DNA of 64,000 bases from UBA1351 sp963677625 (GCA_963677625.2 CAXXSW010000007.1:806001-870000), one strand, 5' to 3'; counted from the first letter of the stretch, positions 16,881 through 25,807 are shown. The notes: generated by a model from the letters alone, not told the origin. A program made the numbers and translations.

Positions 16881-17684
16881 TTAAACATTTAATATGAAAC
16901 GATTAATAACTTCTGCGACAGCTCCTTCATTATTTGTAGCCCTTGTGATGTAATCTGCAACTTCCTTTACACCTTCTGAAGCATTAGCAACAGCACATCC
17001 ATAACCAGCATACTGAAGCATAGACACGTCATTGTATCCATCTCCAATACATATAACATCTTTTCTAGAAATACCCAGATGCTTAGCCATCCATTCTACC
17101 GTTAATCCTTTATTAACATCAATATGTGTTACTTCCAAATAAAATTTCTTTGAATAAAAGCAGTTAACTATACCTGCATACTTCTTCTCAATTTCACTTT
17201 TAATTTTTTCTAACAATTTCCTATCATTATGATGATACAAGACTTTTAAACTATACGGCAAAGACTTAATGTCCTTTAGAACTCGAACTTTCATATTCGT
17301 TCTTTGCTGATATACTCTTGAATACTCATTCTCTTCTTCAACTATTAGATGACTATCATAATATAGTTGAGTTGTAACATTGAACTCATAACCAATATCA
17401 ATAAATTCACCCATTAAATCTTGTTTGATAGGTTTTAGGTATATATTTTCACCCTTTACCGTATCAATTCTACCCCCATTAAAAGATATAAAATACTCAT
17501 CATCATCATGAATATCCATGGTCTCTATAAATTGCATCATTGAGTCATTGGATCTACCAGAACAAAGCATTATAACATGTCCCTGATCTTTTGCCTTTTT
17601 AATAGCTTCTATATCTATATTAGAGATAGTTAATTCATCTGTTAGTAATGTATCATCTAAATCAGTTACTAGCATTTTTCGCAT
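16881..17684 (-). CDS. Cof-type HAD-superfamily hydrolase
   Basis: About 267 residues. Motif I is LVTDLDDTLL, motif II MLCSGRS, the motif III lysine lies near DVNKGLTVEWM, and motif IV is CIGDGYNDVSMLQYAG, with the C2 cap between motifs II and III. These are the features of the Cof/YidA class of phosphatases that act on sugar phosphates or flavin and pyridoxal phosphates; the substrate cannot be told from sequence. I take one of the tandem ATG codons (17684) as the start; a TTG at 17702 is possible but the best ribosome site is too far from it. Confidence 0.9.
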   Translation of the reverse strand: MRKMLVTDLDDTLLTDELTISNIDIEAIKKAKDQGHVIMLCSGRSNDSMMQFIETMDIHDDDEYFISFNGGRIDTVKGENIYLKPIKQDLMGEFIDIGYEFNVTTQLYYDSHLIVEEENEYSRVYQQRTNMKVRVLKDIKSLPYSLKVLYHHNDRKLLEKIKSEIEKKYAGIVNCFYSKKFYLEVTHIDVNKGLTVEWMAKHLGISRKDVICIGDGYNDVSMLQYAGYGCAVANASEGVKEVADYITRATNNEGAVAEVINRFILNV

Positions 17685-17883
17685 CATCTCTTCTTGTATC
17701 AAACATTCTTAATACAAACTCCTTTCACTTGCCTACTTAAATCCCTTATTTTTTTTACATATCTGAAAAAATTCTTATTCCTTTTTATCCATTAAATAAA
17801 TAGTATACAAACTCCATTTTAGAAATAATGCCATAGATATATGATTAATATACTGCAATTGATTAGATTTCTAATTAATTAAA

Positions 17884-18390
17884 TCATTTCTCATTAATTG
17901 TTTCCAAAAGGATTTTATTCTCTTCCGGTGTTAAGGTTTCCACTGTAGCACCTCGTTCAACTTTTTTAGAATATAAATATGAAAAATCATTATTATGCAG
18001 ATTATGTAAGATAAATCCGTCTCTATTATCATCTAACATAACCAATATAAAACTAAGTTTGCCACCTTGATTTTCAAAGGCATCATATTTATAGAGATTT
18101 ACTTTTGAATAGACTTTCTTTAATCGCTGATCAAAGAGATCCATTCGATGAAAGACCTCTAGTTGGTCTTTTTTCATTGCTTCTATTGCTTTTTTATTCA
18201 TAAGTATATGTTCATCAAATGAAAAACCACTACTACCTTTATTTAGCTTTTTATATTTACTTTTAAATAAAGATAAGTTAATCATAGTAATGAAAAGCAA
18301 AATGAAAAGTATAATACAGGTAATAAGTAAACCTATAATAAATTCATCTTGAGAAGTTTCAATAACTGGGATAAAATAATCCATATACAT
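17884..18390 (-). CDS. DUF4446 family membrane-anchored protein
   Basis: 168 residues. One N-terminal membrane helix (FIIGLLITCIILFILLFITM, about 18-38) is followed by a short coiled region and a compact C-terminal domain with VNLYKYDAFENQGGKLSF and DGFILHNLHN. This matches the DUF4446 family, which in Clostridia usually sits just behind parA-parB, as here (57 bases after parB). No function is established; the conserved neighbourhood suggests a link to chromosome segregation or cell-pole organisation. The start has no strong ribosome site. Confidence 0.8.
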   Translation of the reverse strand: MYMDYFIPVIETSQDEFIIGLLITCIILFILLFITMINLSLFKSKYKKLNKGSSGFSFDEHILMNKKAIEAMKKDQLEVFHRMDLFDQRLKKVYSKVNLYKYDAFENQGGKLSFILVMLDDNRDGFILHNLHNNDFSYLYSKKVERGATVETLTPEENKILLETINEK

Positions 18391-18446
18391 CAGTTAGCGT
18401 AATAATTAGTGCACTTATCTATATTACTACGCAACTCCTTTCATTT

Positions 18447-19319
18447 TTAATTTCTTAATTGTTCCAATAAATCAATAATACGATCAAGTTCATCATTAGA
18501 AAAATATTCGATTTCTATTTTTCCTTTATTCTTCTTAGCATTGATATTAACTTTAGTTCCAAGAATTTCCTCAATATCTTTTTGGAGAGATAAAATTATT
18601 GGATCTAGGTTTTCATCTTTTTTTGCTAGTTGACTCTTTTTTGGTGTTAAGACTTTCTTTATAAGTTTTTCTGTTTCCCTAACACTAAGTTTTTGATCAA
18701 ATATCTGGGTTGCTATTTCTACTTGTAAATCCTTGTCTTTAATAGCAATTAAGGCTCTAGCATGCCCACTTGAAAGCATTTCATCTATAACCATTTTTTG
18801 AACTTTCTCTTCCAACTGAAGCAGCCTCATAGTATTTGCTATTGCTGATCTTGACTTAGCAACTTTTTCAGCAATTTCATCTTGTTTAAGATTAAAAGTA
18901 TTCATTAATTTTTGATAAGCAATAGCTTCTTCAATTGCATTAAGATTTTCTCTTTGAATATTCTCAATTAATGCAACCTCAACAATTTCTTCATCCGAAA
19001 AATCTTTAACAATTACAGGTATTTCCTTTAAACCTGCAACTTTTGCTGCGCGCCAACGTCTTTCACCAGCGATAATCTCATAAAACTTATCTCTTTTGGC
19101 AACAACTAATGGTTGTAATACCCCAAAATTACGTATAGATTCCGATAATTCTAATAAGGCATCTTCATCAAACTGTTTTCTAGGTTGACCTGGATTAGGT
19201 TCCACTAAAGTAATCTTTACTTTCATTATATCTTTGTTATTTTCTAGAGCAATCTTTTCTTCCATATCATTAGGAATCAATGAAGTAAGACCTTGCCCTA
19301 AACCTCTTTTTCTTGCCAT
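18447..19319 (-). CDS. parB: Chromosome partition protein ParB/Spo0J
   Basis: 290 residues. N-terminal ParB/Srx domain with the CTP-binding motifs ENIQRENLNAIEEA and GERRWRAAK, a central helix-turn-helix (AEKVAKSRSAIANTMRLLQL) and a C-terminal dimerisation domain. It loads at parS, spreads as a CTP-dependent clamp and recruits SMC. Its ATG shares a base with the parA stop (TAATG), so the two are translationally coupled. Two perfect parS sites lie just upstream of parA. Confidence 0.97.
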   Translation of the reverse strand: MARKRGLGQGLTSLIPNDMEEKIALENNKDIMKVKITLVEPNPGQPRKQFDEDALLELSESIRNFGVLQPLVVAKRDKFYEIIAGERRWRAAKVAGLKEIPVIVKDFSDEEIVEVALIENIQRENLNAIEEAIAYQKLMNTFNLKQDEIAEKVAKSRSAIANTMRLLQLEEKVQKMVIDEMLSSGHARALIAIKDKDLQVEIATQIFDQKLSVRETEKLIKKVLTPKKSQLAKKDENLDPIILSLQKDIEEILGTKVNINAKKNKGKIEIEYFSNDELDRIIDLLEQLRN

Positions 19320-20089
19320 TAGTCAACCTCTCTTTCTATAACCTCTTGCGCTAATAAACGATAGCTTTCAGCCCCCTTAGACTTAGGGTCATATAAATTA
19401 ATCGGTAAGCCATAACTTGGTGCTTCACCTAAACGTACATTTCTAGGTATAATTGTCTGATATATATTAGTTTTAAGTAATTCCTTTTTCACTTCTTCTA
19501 CAACTTGTAGAGACAAATTTGTTCTTGAATCAAACATTGTAAATACAATTCCCTCAATTTCAAGATGTGGATTTAATCTTTTTCTAACAAGATTTATCGT
19601 ATACATAAGTTGTGACAATCCTTCAAGAGCAAAGAATTCACACTGAATTGGAACTAATACCGTATCCGAAGCACATAATGCATTGATTGTCAGTATACTT
19701 AGTGATGGAGGGCAATCAATAATAATAAAATCATATTTATTTTTTTCATCTTTAAGCAATTCTTTTAGGATAAAACTACTTTGATCTACATTTATTAATT
19801 CAACTTCAGCGCCAGCTAATTCAACATCTGATGGAATTAAATCAAGATTTTCAAAAATATCCTTCATTCGTGTTTTGTCTAAAGTTTCCTCTTTAAGCAA
19901 CAACTCATACGTTGTACTTTCTAACTCTTTTTTATTAACACCCAAGCCTCTAGTAGAGTTTCCTTGTGGATCAATATCAATCAACATTACTTTTTTGCCT
20001 GTTTCTGCTAAAGATGATGCCAAATTAATGCTAGTCGTTGTTTTACCAACTCCACCTTTTTGATTCGCTACTGATATTATTCGACCCAT
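19319..20089 (-). CDS. parA: Chromosome partition ATPase ParA/Soj
   Basis: 256 residues with a deviant Walker A KGGVGKTTTSINLA (about 11-24), Walker A' MLIDIDPQGNSTRG and Walker B FIIIDCPPSLS. The short N-terminus without a DNA-binding extension marks it as the chromosomal Soj type. It cycles with ParB in origin segregation and also regulates DnaA in Bacillus. An extended -10 element and two parS sites lie upstream. Confidence 0.97.
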   Translation of the reverse strand: MGRIISVANQKGGVGKTTTSINLASSLAETGKKVMLIDIDPQGNSTRGLGVNKKELESTTYELLLKEETLDKTRMKDIFENLDLIPSDVELAGAEVELINVDQSSFILKELLKDEKNKYDFIIIDCPPSLSILTINALCASDTVLVPIQCEFFALEGLSQLMYTINLVRKRLNPHLEIEGIVFTMFDSRTNLSLQVVEEVKKELLKTNIYQTIIPRNVRLGEAPSYGLPINLYDPKSKGAESYRLLAQEVIEREVD

Positions 20090-20121
20090 TTATTGAATCC
20101 TCCTCAATTGTCATTGCTAAT

Positions 20122-20130
20122 ATTATATCA
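20122..20130 (-). promoter_or_regulatory. Extended -10 element for parA-parB
   Basis: On the minus strand TGATATAAT (TG-N-TATAAT) sits about 35 bases before the parA start. No convincing -35 box is seen at 17 bases, as is usual for extended -10 promoters. Confidence 0.4.
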
Positions 20131-20186
20131 TATGTTTTTTAATGAAACTATATTTAAACAGAATCTTATTAAATTCTTTTACAAGA

Positions 20187-20202
20187 TGTTTCACGTGAAA
20201 CA
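20187..20202. promoter_or_regulatory. parS site 1
   Basis: TGTTTCACGTGAAACA, a perfect 16-bp match to the bacterial parS consensus, about 100 bases upstream of parA. Confidence 0.97.
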
Positions 20203-20231
20203 AATTCAATTAGTATATTATCAAGAAAAGA

Positions 20232-20247
20232 TGTTTCACGTGAAACA
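20232..20247. promoter_or_regulatory. parS site 2
   Basis: A second perfect TGTTTCACGTGAAACA, 45 bases from the first (start to start). The flanks are alike too (GATG before, AATT or AAAT after), which suggests a local duplication. Confidence 0.97.
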
Positions 20248-20346
20248 AATTGTCACCAAAAAAATCTTTATGATTTAATATGTATTAATGAATAATTAAA
20301 AAATTTGTATGGAAGAAAGCGACTTTGTCTTCATATTTCCATAGAA

Positions 20347-20395
20347 AAACTGAAGCACCTACCTACAACATGATAGTAGGCAGGTGCTTCAGTTT
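20347..20395. terminator. Terminator downstream of degU
   Basis: A 20-bp nearly perfect stem (AAACTGAAGCACCTACCTAC against GTAGGCAGGTGCTTCAGTTT, one mismatch) with a 9-base loop. On the minus strand it is followed by TTTTTC, 11 bases after the degU stop. Confidence 0.85.
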
Positions 20396-20406
20396 AAAAG
20401 TTTTAA

Positions 20407-21054
20407 TTAGAAAATATCTACAAGATTATTCTTAATTGCATATACTGCTGCTTGTGTACGATCAGATACTTCGATTTTCTTAAAAATATTTGAAACATGG
20501 TTCTTAACAGTTTTCTCACTAATACACAACTCATCAGCAATTTCTTTATTAAGTAGCCCTTGTGTAATAAGCTTTAATACTTCAATTTCACGTTTAGTTA
20601 ATTTATTATGTTTAACTTGATTGTCTAGCTCACCATTAATCTTTTTAAATAAAAGAGATGCCATATTAGGTTGTATATAAGATTCACCACTATTAATTGA
20701 ACGAATAGCTTTAATAAGTACATCAGATTCTGAATCTTTTAAAACATAACCATTAACACCAATTTCGACTGCTTTATAAAGATATTCAATTTCATTATGA
20801 ATTGTTAGGATTAATACATTTACATCAATCTTATCACTTTGCAATTTAGCTAATACTTCTAAACCATTCATAATAGGCATATTAATATCTAATAAAACAA
20901 CATCTGGTTTCAAATCAACAATTTTGTTATAAGCATCCTGGCCATCCCCTGCTTGTCCAACAACTTCAATATCGTCTTCTAGCTCAATCAATGACTTAAG
21001 ACCTTCCCTAACCATCGAATGATCGTCTGCTATAAGAATTCTAATTATATTCAT
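20407..21054 (-). CDS. degU: DegU-type response regulator
   Basis: 215 residues. Receiver with D10-D11, phospho-acceptor Asp56 in VLLDINMP, and LTIHNE and VLKDSES at the Thr and Lys positions; C-terminal LuxR helix-turn-helix (LTKREIEVLKLI ... ISEKTVKNHVSNIFKK). I take the ATG at 21054, with AAGGAGG 9 bases upstream; an in-frame start 30 bases earlier lacks this. It overlaps degS by 14 bases. DegU proteins control secreted enzymes, motility and biofilm in Bacillus; the regulon here is unknown. Confidence 0.9.
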   Translation of the reverse strand: MNIIRILIADDHSMVREGLKSLIELEDDIEVVGQAGDGQDAYNKIVDLKPDVVLLDINMPIMNGLEVLAKLQSDKIDVNVLILTIHNEIEYLYKAVEIGVNGYVLKDSESDVLIKAIRSINSGESYIQPNMASLLFKKINGELDNQVKHNKLTKREIEVLKLITQGLLNKEIADELCISEKTVKNHVSNIFKKIEVSDRTQAAVYAIKNNLVDIF

Positions 21055-22246
21055 TCTCTGTTTCCTCCTTACTCTTCTCCTCATTATTTACTTCAATCGG
21101 TAGGATAATATGTATAACAGTACCCATATCCAATTGTGACTTGATAACAAATTCGCCAAGAAGTAAATTAACCCTTTCCTTCATCATAGACAAACCAAAA
21201 CCTTTTTTCTCATCCTTTAGGTAGGTATGAAGCTCTTCTGGATCAAATCCAATTCCGTTATCCTGAATTGTTATCTCAGTATTTTTTTCGTTAAAGGTTA
21301 ACTCTAATATAACCTGATTAGCTTTCGAATATTTCTGTATGTTATTTAAAGCCTCTTGGACAATTCTGAAAACTGTTAAAGAAATTACCTCAGTTATATT
21401 TTCACCTTTAGTTACATTATTATATTCAACATTAAGCTCTATAGAAAAGTCATTTTTCTGTTCAACTCTGTCAATGTATCGTTCTAGCGTAGGAACTAAG
21501 CCCAAATCATCTATCGACATAGGTCTTAGATTATAGATTAATCGTCTTGTATCATCAATAGTCCCACGTATTAGGGTTTTTAGAGTCTGTAATTCAAGTC
21601 TGGCACGATCGATATCTTTATCAAGTAATTTGAGACATAACTCTGATTTAAGAATTAAATTACTAAGACTTTGAGCAGGACCATCATGCATATCTCTTGC
21701 AATCCTGGCACGTTCATCTTCTTGGGCTTGGATAACACGAAGCCCCCAAATTTCTTTATTTTGAATATCGTCAATTTTCTCGGTAATCTGTTTAAGATTT
21801 CCAGTTAATACTCCATGGGCAATATCAAAATCATTTGATAACTTATCAGCCTTCTCGGCAATCTTCCTAACAGACTTAAGATGAATCTCCAACTCATTAC
21901 GTCTTTTAATGATATTCATTTCTCGTTCTTTTTCAACCGCTAATTGAACTCTTAATGCATCTGTATGATCGTAAATCTCTTTCATCTCTTCATCAGAATG
22001 CTGTTCAAAGTTCTTATTAACAACGAGTAAGCGCGATTTACTAATTCGATATTCTTTATCAAGTTTTTCAACACGATCAATCAAATCACTGGCTTCAATA
22101 CGTAATCTGAGAAATTCATCTTCCAATTCTTGATATTCTTTTTTAGCAAAATGACTTATTTCCTTAATTTCATTATTGCTGGATTCAATACTACCTATAG
22201 TAGTATCAATAATGATATCAAGACGTTTGTTCTCTTTATTATACAT
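21041..22246 (-). CDS. degS: DegS-type soluble sensor histidine kinase
   Basis: 401 residues without membrane helices. Residues 1-170 are a long coiled coil as in DegS, then the HisKA_3 box ARIARDMHDGPAQSL with His187, then an ATPase domain with FRIVQEALNNIQKYS, IQDNGIGFDPEE and GFGLSMMKERV. It phosphorylates the DegU-like regulator encoded next, with overlapping genes. Its place between noc and parA, near the origin, is unusual to my knowledge. Confidence 0.93.
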   Translation of the reverse strand: MYNKENKRLDIIIDTTIGSIESSNNEIKEISHFAKKEYQELEDEFLRLRIEASDLIDRVEKLDKEYRISKSRLLVVNKNFEQHSDEEMKEIYDHTDALRVQLAVEKEREMNIIKRRNELEIHLKSVRKIAEKADKLSNDFDIAHGVLTGNLKQITEKIDDIQNKEIWGLRVIQAQEDERARIARDMHDGPAQSLSNLILKSELCLKLLDKDIDRARLELQTLKTLIRGTIDDTRRLIYNLRPMSIDDLGLVPTLERYIDRVEQKNDFSIELNVEYNNVTKGENITEVISLTVFRIVQEALNNIQKYSKANQVILELTFNEKNTEITIQDNGIGFDPEELHTYLKDEKKGFGLSMMKERVNLLLGEFVIKSQLDMGTVIHIILPIEVNNEEKSKEETENEYN

Positions 22247-22281
22247 AGTCTACCCCAGTGTGGAATTAGTTATACATAAAT

Positions 22282-22311
22282 ATTATAGCATTAATTACCT
22301 ATATGTTACAA
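22282..22311 (-). promoter_or_regulatory. Candidate degS promoter
   Basis: On the minus strand TTGTAA (22311-22306) and TATAAT (22287-22282) have an 18-base spacer, about 36 bases before degS. The rest of the gap up to 22565 shows no gene and no clear promoter for the hydrolase. Confidence 0.5.
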
Positions 22312-22565
22312 GTCTATATTATTAGTGCCTATGACCATTATTCACTATATTCTTGTATATATCACAAAAAAGTTAAATTAAGCCAACAATAAAATTCTAA
22401 GCCAAAAATGCTATAATACTTACAAGTTCTTATAACCATTATAACATTTTTATAAAATCTCTGGTGAAACATAATGATTAATTTGTCTTTAGTATTGTAA
22501 TTTTGCATTTAATGATTCATAATAATAGTTAACATAGAAAGTGTATCGTGCAAAGGATGGTAACT

Positions 22566-23507
22566 ATGAAAAATAATAACTGGATTACGCCTTTAGTCAT
22601 AACTGGATTAGCTATACATACCTTTAACAATAAGTTATTCAGTATCTCTAAAGATAAGCTACGAAAAAAAGAATTTGAACATAAAGTATTCAATTGGAAA
22701 TTTGGACCCATTAGCTATAAGGAAGAAGGTCAAGGACAACCAGTATTAATGATTCATGATACGTTTTCAGGATCATCTTCTATTGAATTTGATAGAATAA
22801 TACAACAAACATCAAAAAAATACAAAGTTTATGCAATAGATTTATTAGGATATGGCTTTTCAGAACGTGCTAACATCACTTATACTGCCTACTTATACAT
22901 TCAACTAATTAATGATTTTATCCGTGATGTCATTAAAGAAAATCACATTTCTGTCATAACCTCTGGAAACAGTAATATTTATGCCTTGTTAACATCACAA
23001 CAAGATACTACTCTTATCAGTAAATGTATCATGATTAATCCAATTGATCTAAGAGTAGCAGCGCTAAATCCAAGTCGAAGAGATCATACAGTAAAATATC
23101 TTCTTGAGCTTCCTTTCTTAGGAACAACCTTATTTAACTTGGTTCATAGTCGCTTGAACTTCAAACAATTATTTAATAAAGTCCATAATAAGAGTTCAAT
23201 GAAGTATTATATCGATCAATTTTATCACAATGCTCATTACAGTGATTCAAGTTCCAAATATGCATTTGCATCATATATCAGCAACTATATGAATATTGAT
23301 ATTCGAGAGGCTTTAAAAGCGTCTAATATCAGTCTGTATATCATTAGCGGAAGTGATAGAGAAGTGAGCACAAAAACAATTCACGACCAATATACTGATC
23401 ACAATCCATCCATTGAATGTGTCACTATCAAGGGATCATCAGACTTTCCCCATTTGGAAAATCCATTTACAACTTACGATCAAATACAGCTGTTTTTACA
23501 TGACTAA
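22566..23507 (+). CDS. Alpha/beta-hydrolase fold protein
   Basis: 313 residues. A short hydrophobic N-terminus is followed by the fold's landmarks: PVLMIHDTFSGSSSIEF (oxyanion strand), YKVYAIDLLGYGFSER, an acid at IISGSDREV and a histidine in SSDFPHLENP. The nucleophile elbow reads SGNSNIYA rather than G-x-S-x-G: the serine and first glycine are there but the second glycine is replaced. It may still be an esterase-like enzyme, or have lost activity. The ATG at 22566 has AAAGGA 8 bases upstream. It is a single gene against the local gene direction, closed by a terminator. Substrate unknown. Confidence 0.75.
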   Translation: MKNNNWITPLVITGLAIHTFNNKLFSISKDKLRKKEFEHKVFNWKFGPISYKEEGQGQPVLMIHDTFSGSSSIEFDRIIQQTSKKYKVYAIDLLGYGFSERANITYTAYLYIQLINDFIRDVIKENHISVITSGNSNIYALLTSQQDTTLISKCIMINPIDLRVAALNPSRRDHTVKYLLELPFLGTTLFNLVHSRLNFKQLFNKVHNKSSMKYYIDQFYHNAHYSDSSSKYAFASYISNYMNIDIREALKASNISLYIISGSDREVSTKTIHDQYTDHNPSIECVTIKGSSDFPHLENPFTTYDQIQLFLHD

Positions 23508-23543
23508 TCAAACAAATCCCAACTCAGTTAATTTCTAAAACAT

Positions 23544-23587
23544 AAAGCAATTAGTTTAACTCCAATAAAGTTAAACTAATTGCTTTT
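23544..23587. terminator. Terminator between hydrolase and GNAT genes
   Basis: AAAGCAATTAGTTTAACT pairs with AGTTAAACTAATTGCTTT around a short loop, followed by TTCT on the plus strand and preceded by an A-rich stretch, so it can serve both converging genes. Confidence 0.75.
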
Positions 23588-23629
23588 CTAATATAAATCT
23601 ATTTAGTTATTACAAAATATATTTTTATA

Positions 23630-24082
23630 TTAATGCTTACAAGGCATAACCATATTTTCTCGATTTAAAAACATACTTTGATGTTCAATTCCTGCTTCCA
23701 AATAAGTTTCACCATATGCAATAAATCCAATACTTTCATAAAAAGATAAAACCTGAATCTGAGCATGAACTTCTACACGTGACTCTCCATTTCTAAAGCA
23801 AAAATCTACTAACTTGCGAACAATAAGATCTCCATACTTCTTACCTCGATGTTCTTTAAGTACCGCAATTCTTCCTATTAAAGGAATCCCATCATCATAA
23901 ATAATTCTACCGGTACCAACAGCTATATCATCTTCCATAATTATGACATGATAAGAGTCTTTATCATTACTATCCTGTTCAATTTCTTTAGGCACTCCTT
24001 GTTCTTCAATAAATACCTTTTCACGTACTGCATATTGTCTATCTAATCCATCTGATCCATGAACTATTTCTGCAAATATCAT
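23630..24082 (-). CDS. GNAT-family N-acetyltransferase (YjcF/ElaA-like)
   Basis: 150 residues of a single acetyltransferase domain. The N-terminal YAVREKVFIEEQGVPKEIE is typical of the YjcF/ElaA group; GRIAVLKEHRGKKYGDLIV is the acetyl-CoA pyrophosphate-binding motif A with R/Q-x-x-G-x-G/A, and FYESIGFIAYGETY is motif B. The acceptor is not known. It lies 46 bases after noc on the same strand and may share its transcript. Confidence 0.88.
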   Translation of the reverse strand: MIFAEIVHGSDGLDRQYAVREKVFIEEQGVPKEIEQDSNDKDSYHVIIMEDDIAVGTGRIIYDDGIPLIGRIAVLKEHRGKKYGDLIVRKLVDFCFRNGESRVEVHAQIQVLSFYESIGFIAYGETYLEAGIEHQSMFLNRENMVMPCKH

Positions 24083-24128
24083 AACTTATCCTCACAATCA
24101 TTAATTATATAAAATAAACCTATAATGA

Positions 24129-24911
24129 TTAGTTATCATAAGGAATATCAATGGTTATCGTATATTTATCTTCATCTTGACGAACAGTGTATTTAGCATC
24201 CATACCAGATGAATTAATAGCATCAACTGCTTGCTTAATTGTATTTGTAAAAAGCCTAATATCCTTAATAAATCGCTTTATTTCAGGCTTCTTCTCAGGT
24301 TCCTTCTTAGGCGAAATCTTCTTTTCAATATACTTTTCCGCTTCATTTACTGTCATGTTCTGTTTAATAATATGCTTAAGTATATTTATCTGTAAATCCG
24401 TATCCTTTACCTTTAAAAGAGCACGACCATGTCTTTCTGTCAACTTATTATCCATAATCAATGATAAAACTTCATCAGAAAGATTCAAAATTCTTAACTT
24501 ATTAGCTATTGCAGATTGTGACTTGCCCACAATATTAACTAACTCAGTTTGTGACAATTGAAAATCTGCCATAAGCTCTTTATAACTTTTGGCAACTTCT
24601 ATAAAATGAAGATCATCCCGTTGTATATTTTCGATCAAGGCCAAATAAGCACTATCCTTATTAGAACTTTCTTTTACAATCGCTTGAATTTCAGTAAAGC
24701 TTGCAAGCTTAGAAGCTCTTAATCGTCTTTCACCAGCTATCAATTCATAAAGTCCTTGATTATTCTGACGTACGACAATTGGTTGAATCAAACCGTGATT
24801 CTTAATTGATTCAGACAATTCTCTTAAAGATTCTTCATTAAACACTTGTCTTGGTTGATGAGGATTAGCAACAATCTTTTCAATAGGTAATGTAATGATT
24901 TCGTTCTTCAC
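24129..24911 (-). CDS. noc: ParB-family nucleoid occlusion protein Noc
   Basis: 260 residues. ParB/Srx domain with NPHQPRQVF, GERRLRASKLA and ENIQRDDLHFIEVA, then helix-turn-helix with VGKSQSAIANKLRILNL, then a C-terminal dimer domain. It sits directly behind rsmG, the classic noc position, and a near-consensus Noc box lies just upstream. The GTG start has GGGAGGG at good spacing, so the start is firm. The protein begins MKNEIITLPIEKI, straight into the ParB domain, and lacks the amphipathic membrane helix of about 10 residues at the N-terminus of Bacillus Noc. It could therefore be a second ParB without membrane activity. Confidence 0.82.
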   Translation of the reverse strand: MKNEIITLPIEKIVANPHQPRQVFNEESLRELSESIKNHGLIQPIVVRQNNQGLYELIAGERRLRASKLASFTEIQAIVKESSNKDSAYLALIENIQRDDLHFIEVAKSYKELMADFQLSQTELVNIVGKSQSAIANKLRILNLSDEVLSLIMDNKLTERHGRALLKVKDTDLQINILKHIIKQNMTVNEAEKYIEKKISPKKEPEKKPEIKRFIKDIRLFTNTIKQAVDAINSSGMDAKYTVRQDEDKYTITIDIPYDN

Positions 24912-24949
24912 AGTATCCCTCCCAATTTTCTATAGTATAACACACATTT

Positions 24950-24963
24950 ATTTCCCAGGAAAT
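24950..24963. promoter_or_regulatory. Candidate Noc binding site, copy 2
   Basis: ATTTCCCAGGAAAT, one base from the Bacillus consensus, between rsmG and noc. The identical 14-mer in reverse orientation is at 16764-16777. Confidence 0.6.
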
Positions 24964-24966
24964 ATT

Positions 24967-25698
24967 CTATTTCAAAGGACTCTTCTGTGGCTTACCTGCT
25001 TTTCTTGGATATTTTATTGGAGTTGTTGTTATTTTATCAATTATAACAAATCTTCGAATAACTTGTTGATCTTGTAATTCAACTTCTTCAATACTACTTA
25101 TTTTACCACCTAAAATTGATATAGGATTTCTTGCTTTTTCTATTTCACTGTCAGTATCAATTGATTTATAAGCGATGAAATATCCTGTTTCATGTACAAA
25201 GGGAAGGCAATATTCACTTAAAATAGAGAGATCACTAACAGCTCTTGAAACACAACAATCAAAAGATTCTCTATATACAAGATCCTTACCAAAATCTTCC
25301 GCACGTCCATGAATAGGTTCCATATTATCTAAATTTAATTCCTGAATAACCTGATTTAAAAACTTCACTCGCTTATTTAAGGAATCAAGTAATGTCATAC
25401 GTAAATGTGGAAATACAATTTTCAATGGAATACCAGGAAGTCCAGCCCCAGTACCAACATCAATAATCGAATCAACCTCATTCATATCAAATACCGAATG
25501 AATAAGTACACTATCGTAAATGTGTTTATTAGCAAAATCAATTTCGTCTGTAATGGTGGTTAAATTCATAACCTTATTCCACTCAAGAAGTAAATCATAA
25601 TATTTATATATTTGATTATATTGGTTTTTATTTAGTGTAATACCAATCTTTTTCAATTGTGGTTCTAGGCATTGTCTAATTAATTGCATACTATCCAT
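24967..25698 (-). CDS. rsmG: 16S rRNA (guanine-N7) methyltransferase RsmG
   Basis: 243 residues. The N-terminal region has YYDLLLEWNKVMNLT, SAM-binding motif I is IIDVGTGAGLPGIPLKI, and later DSLNKRVKFLNQV and VSRAVSDLSILSEY match the family. It methylates N7 of G527 (E. coli numbering) in 16S rRNA, near the streptomycin site. It follows mnmG in the conserved mnmE-mnmG-rsmG-noc string, 109 bases downstream of it. Confidence 0.97.
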   Translation of the reverse strand: MDSMQLIRQCLEPQLKKIGITLNKNQYNQIYKYYDLLLEWNKVMNLTTITDEIDFANKHIYDSVLIHSVFDMNEVDSIIDVGTGAGLPGIPLKIVFPHLRMTLLDSLNKRVKFLNQVIQELNLDNMEPIHGRAEDFGKDLVYRESFDCCVSRAVSDLSILSEYCLPFVHETGYFIAYKSIDTDSEIEKARNPISILGGKISSIEEVELQDQQVIRRFVIIDKITTTPIKYPRKAGKPQKSPLK

Positions 25699-25807
25699 AA
25701 ATTCCTCTATTCTTAATGTGCATTAACAAATATGCTTATTCTATTGATTAACATATCTCAAATTCAAAAATTAATTACCAACATAGTGTAACGCCATTCA
25801 ACTAATC

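Noticed and set aside
20187..20247. Repeat pair resembling the start of a CRISPR array
   Set aside because: The repeats are 16-bp parS palindromes, only two copies are present and no cas gene is near.
20093..20278. Short open frame on the plus strand containing two MFHVKQ repeats
   Set aside because: The repeats are the two parS sites read as codons; there is no ribosome site and the frame overlaps the parA promoter region.
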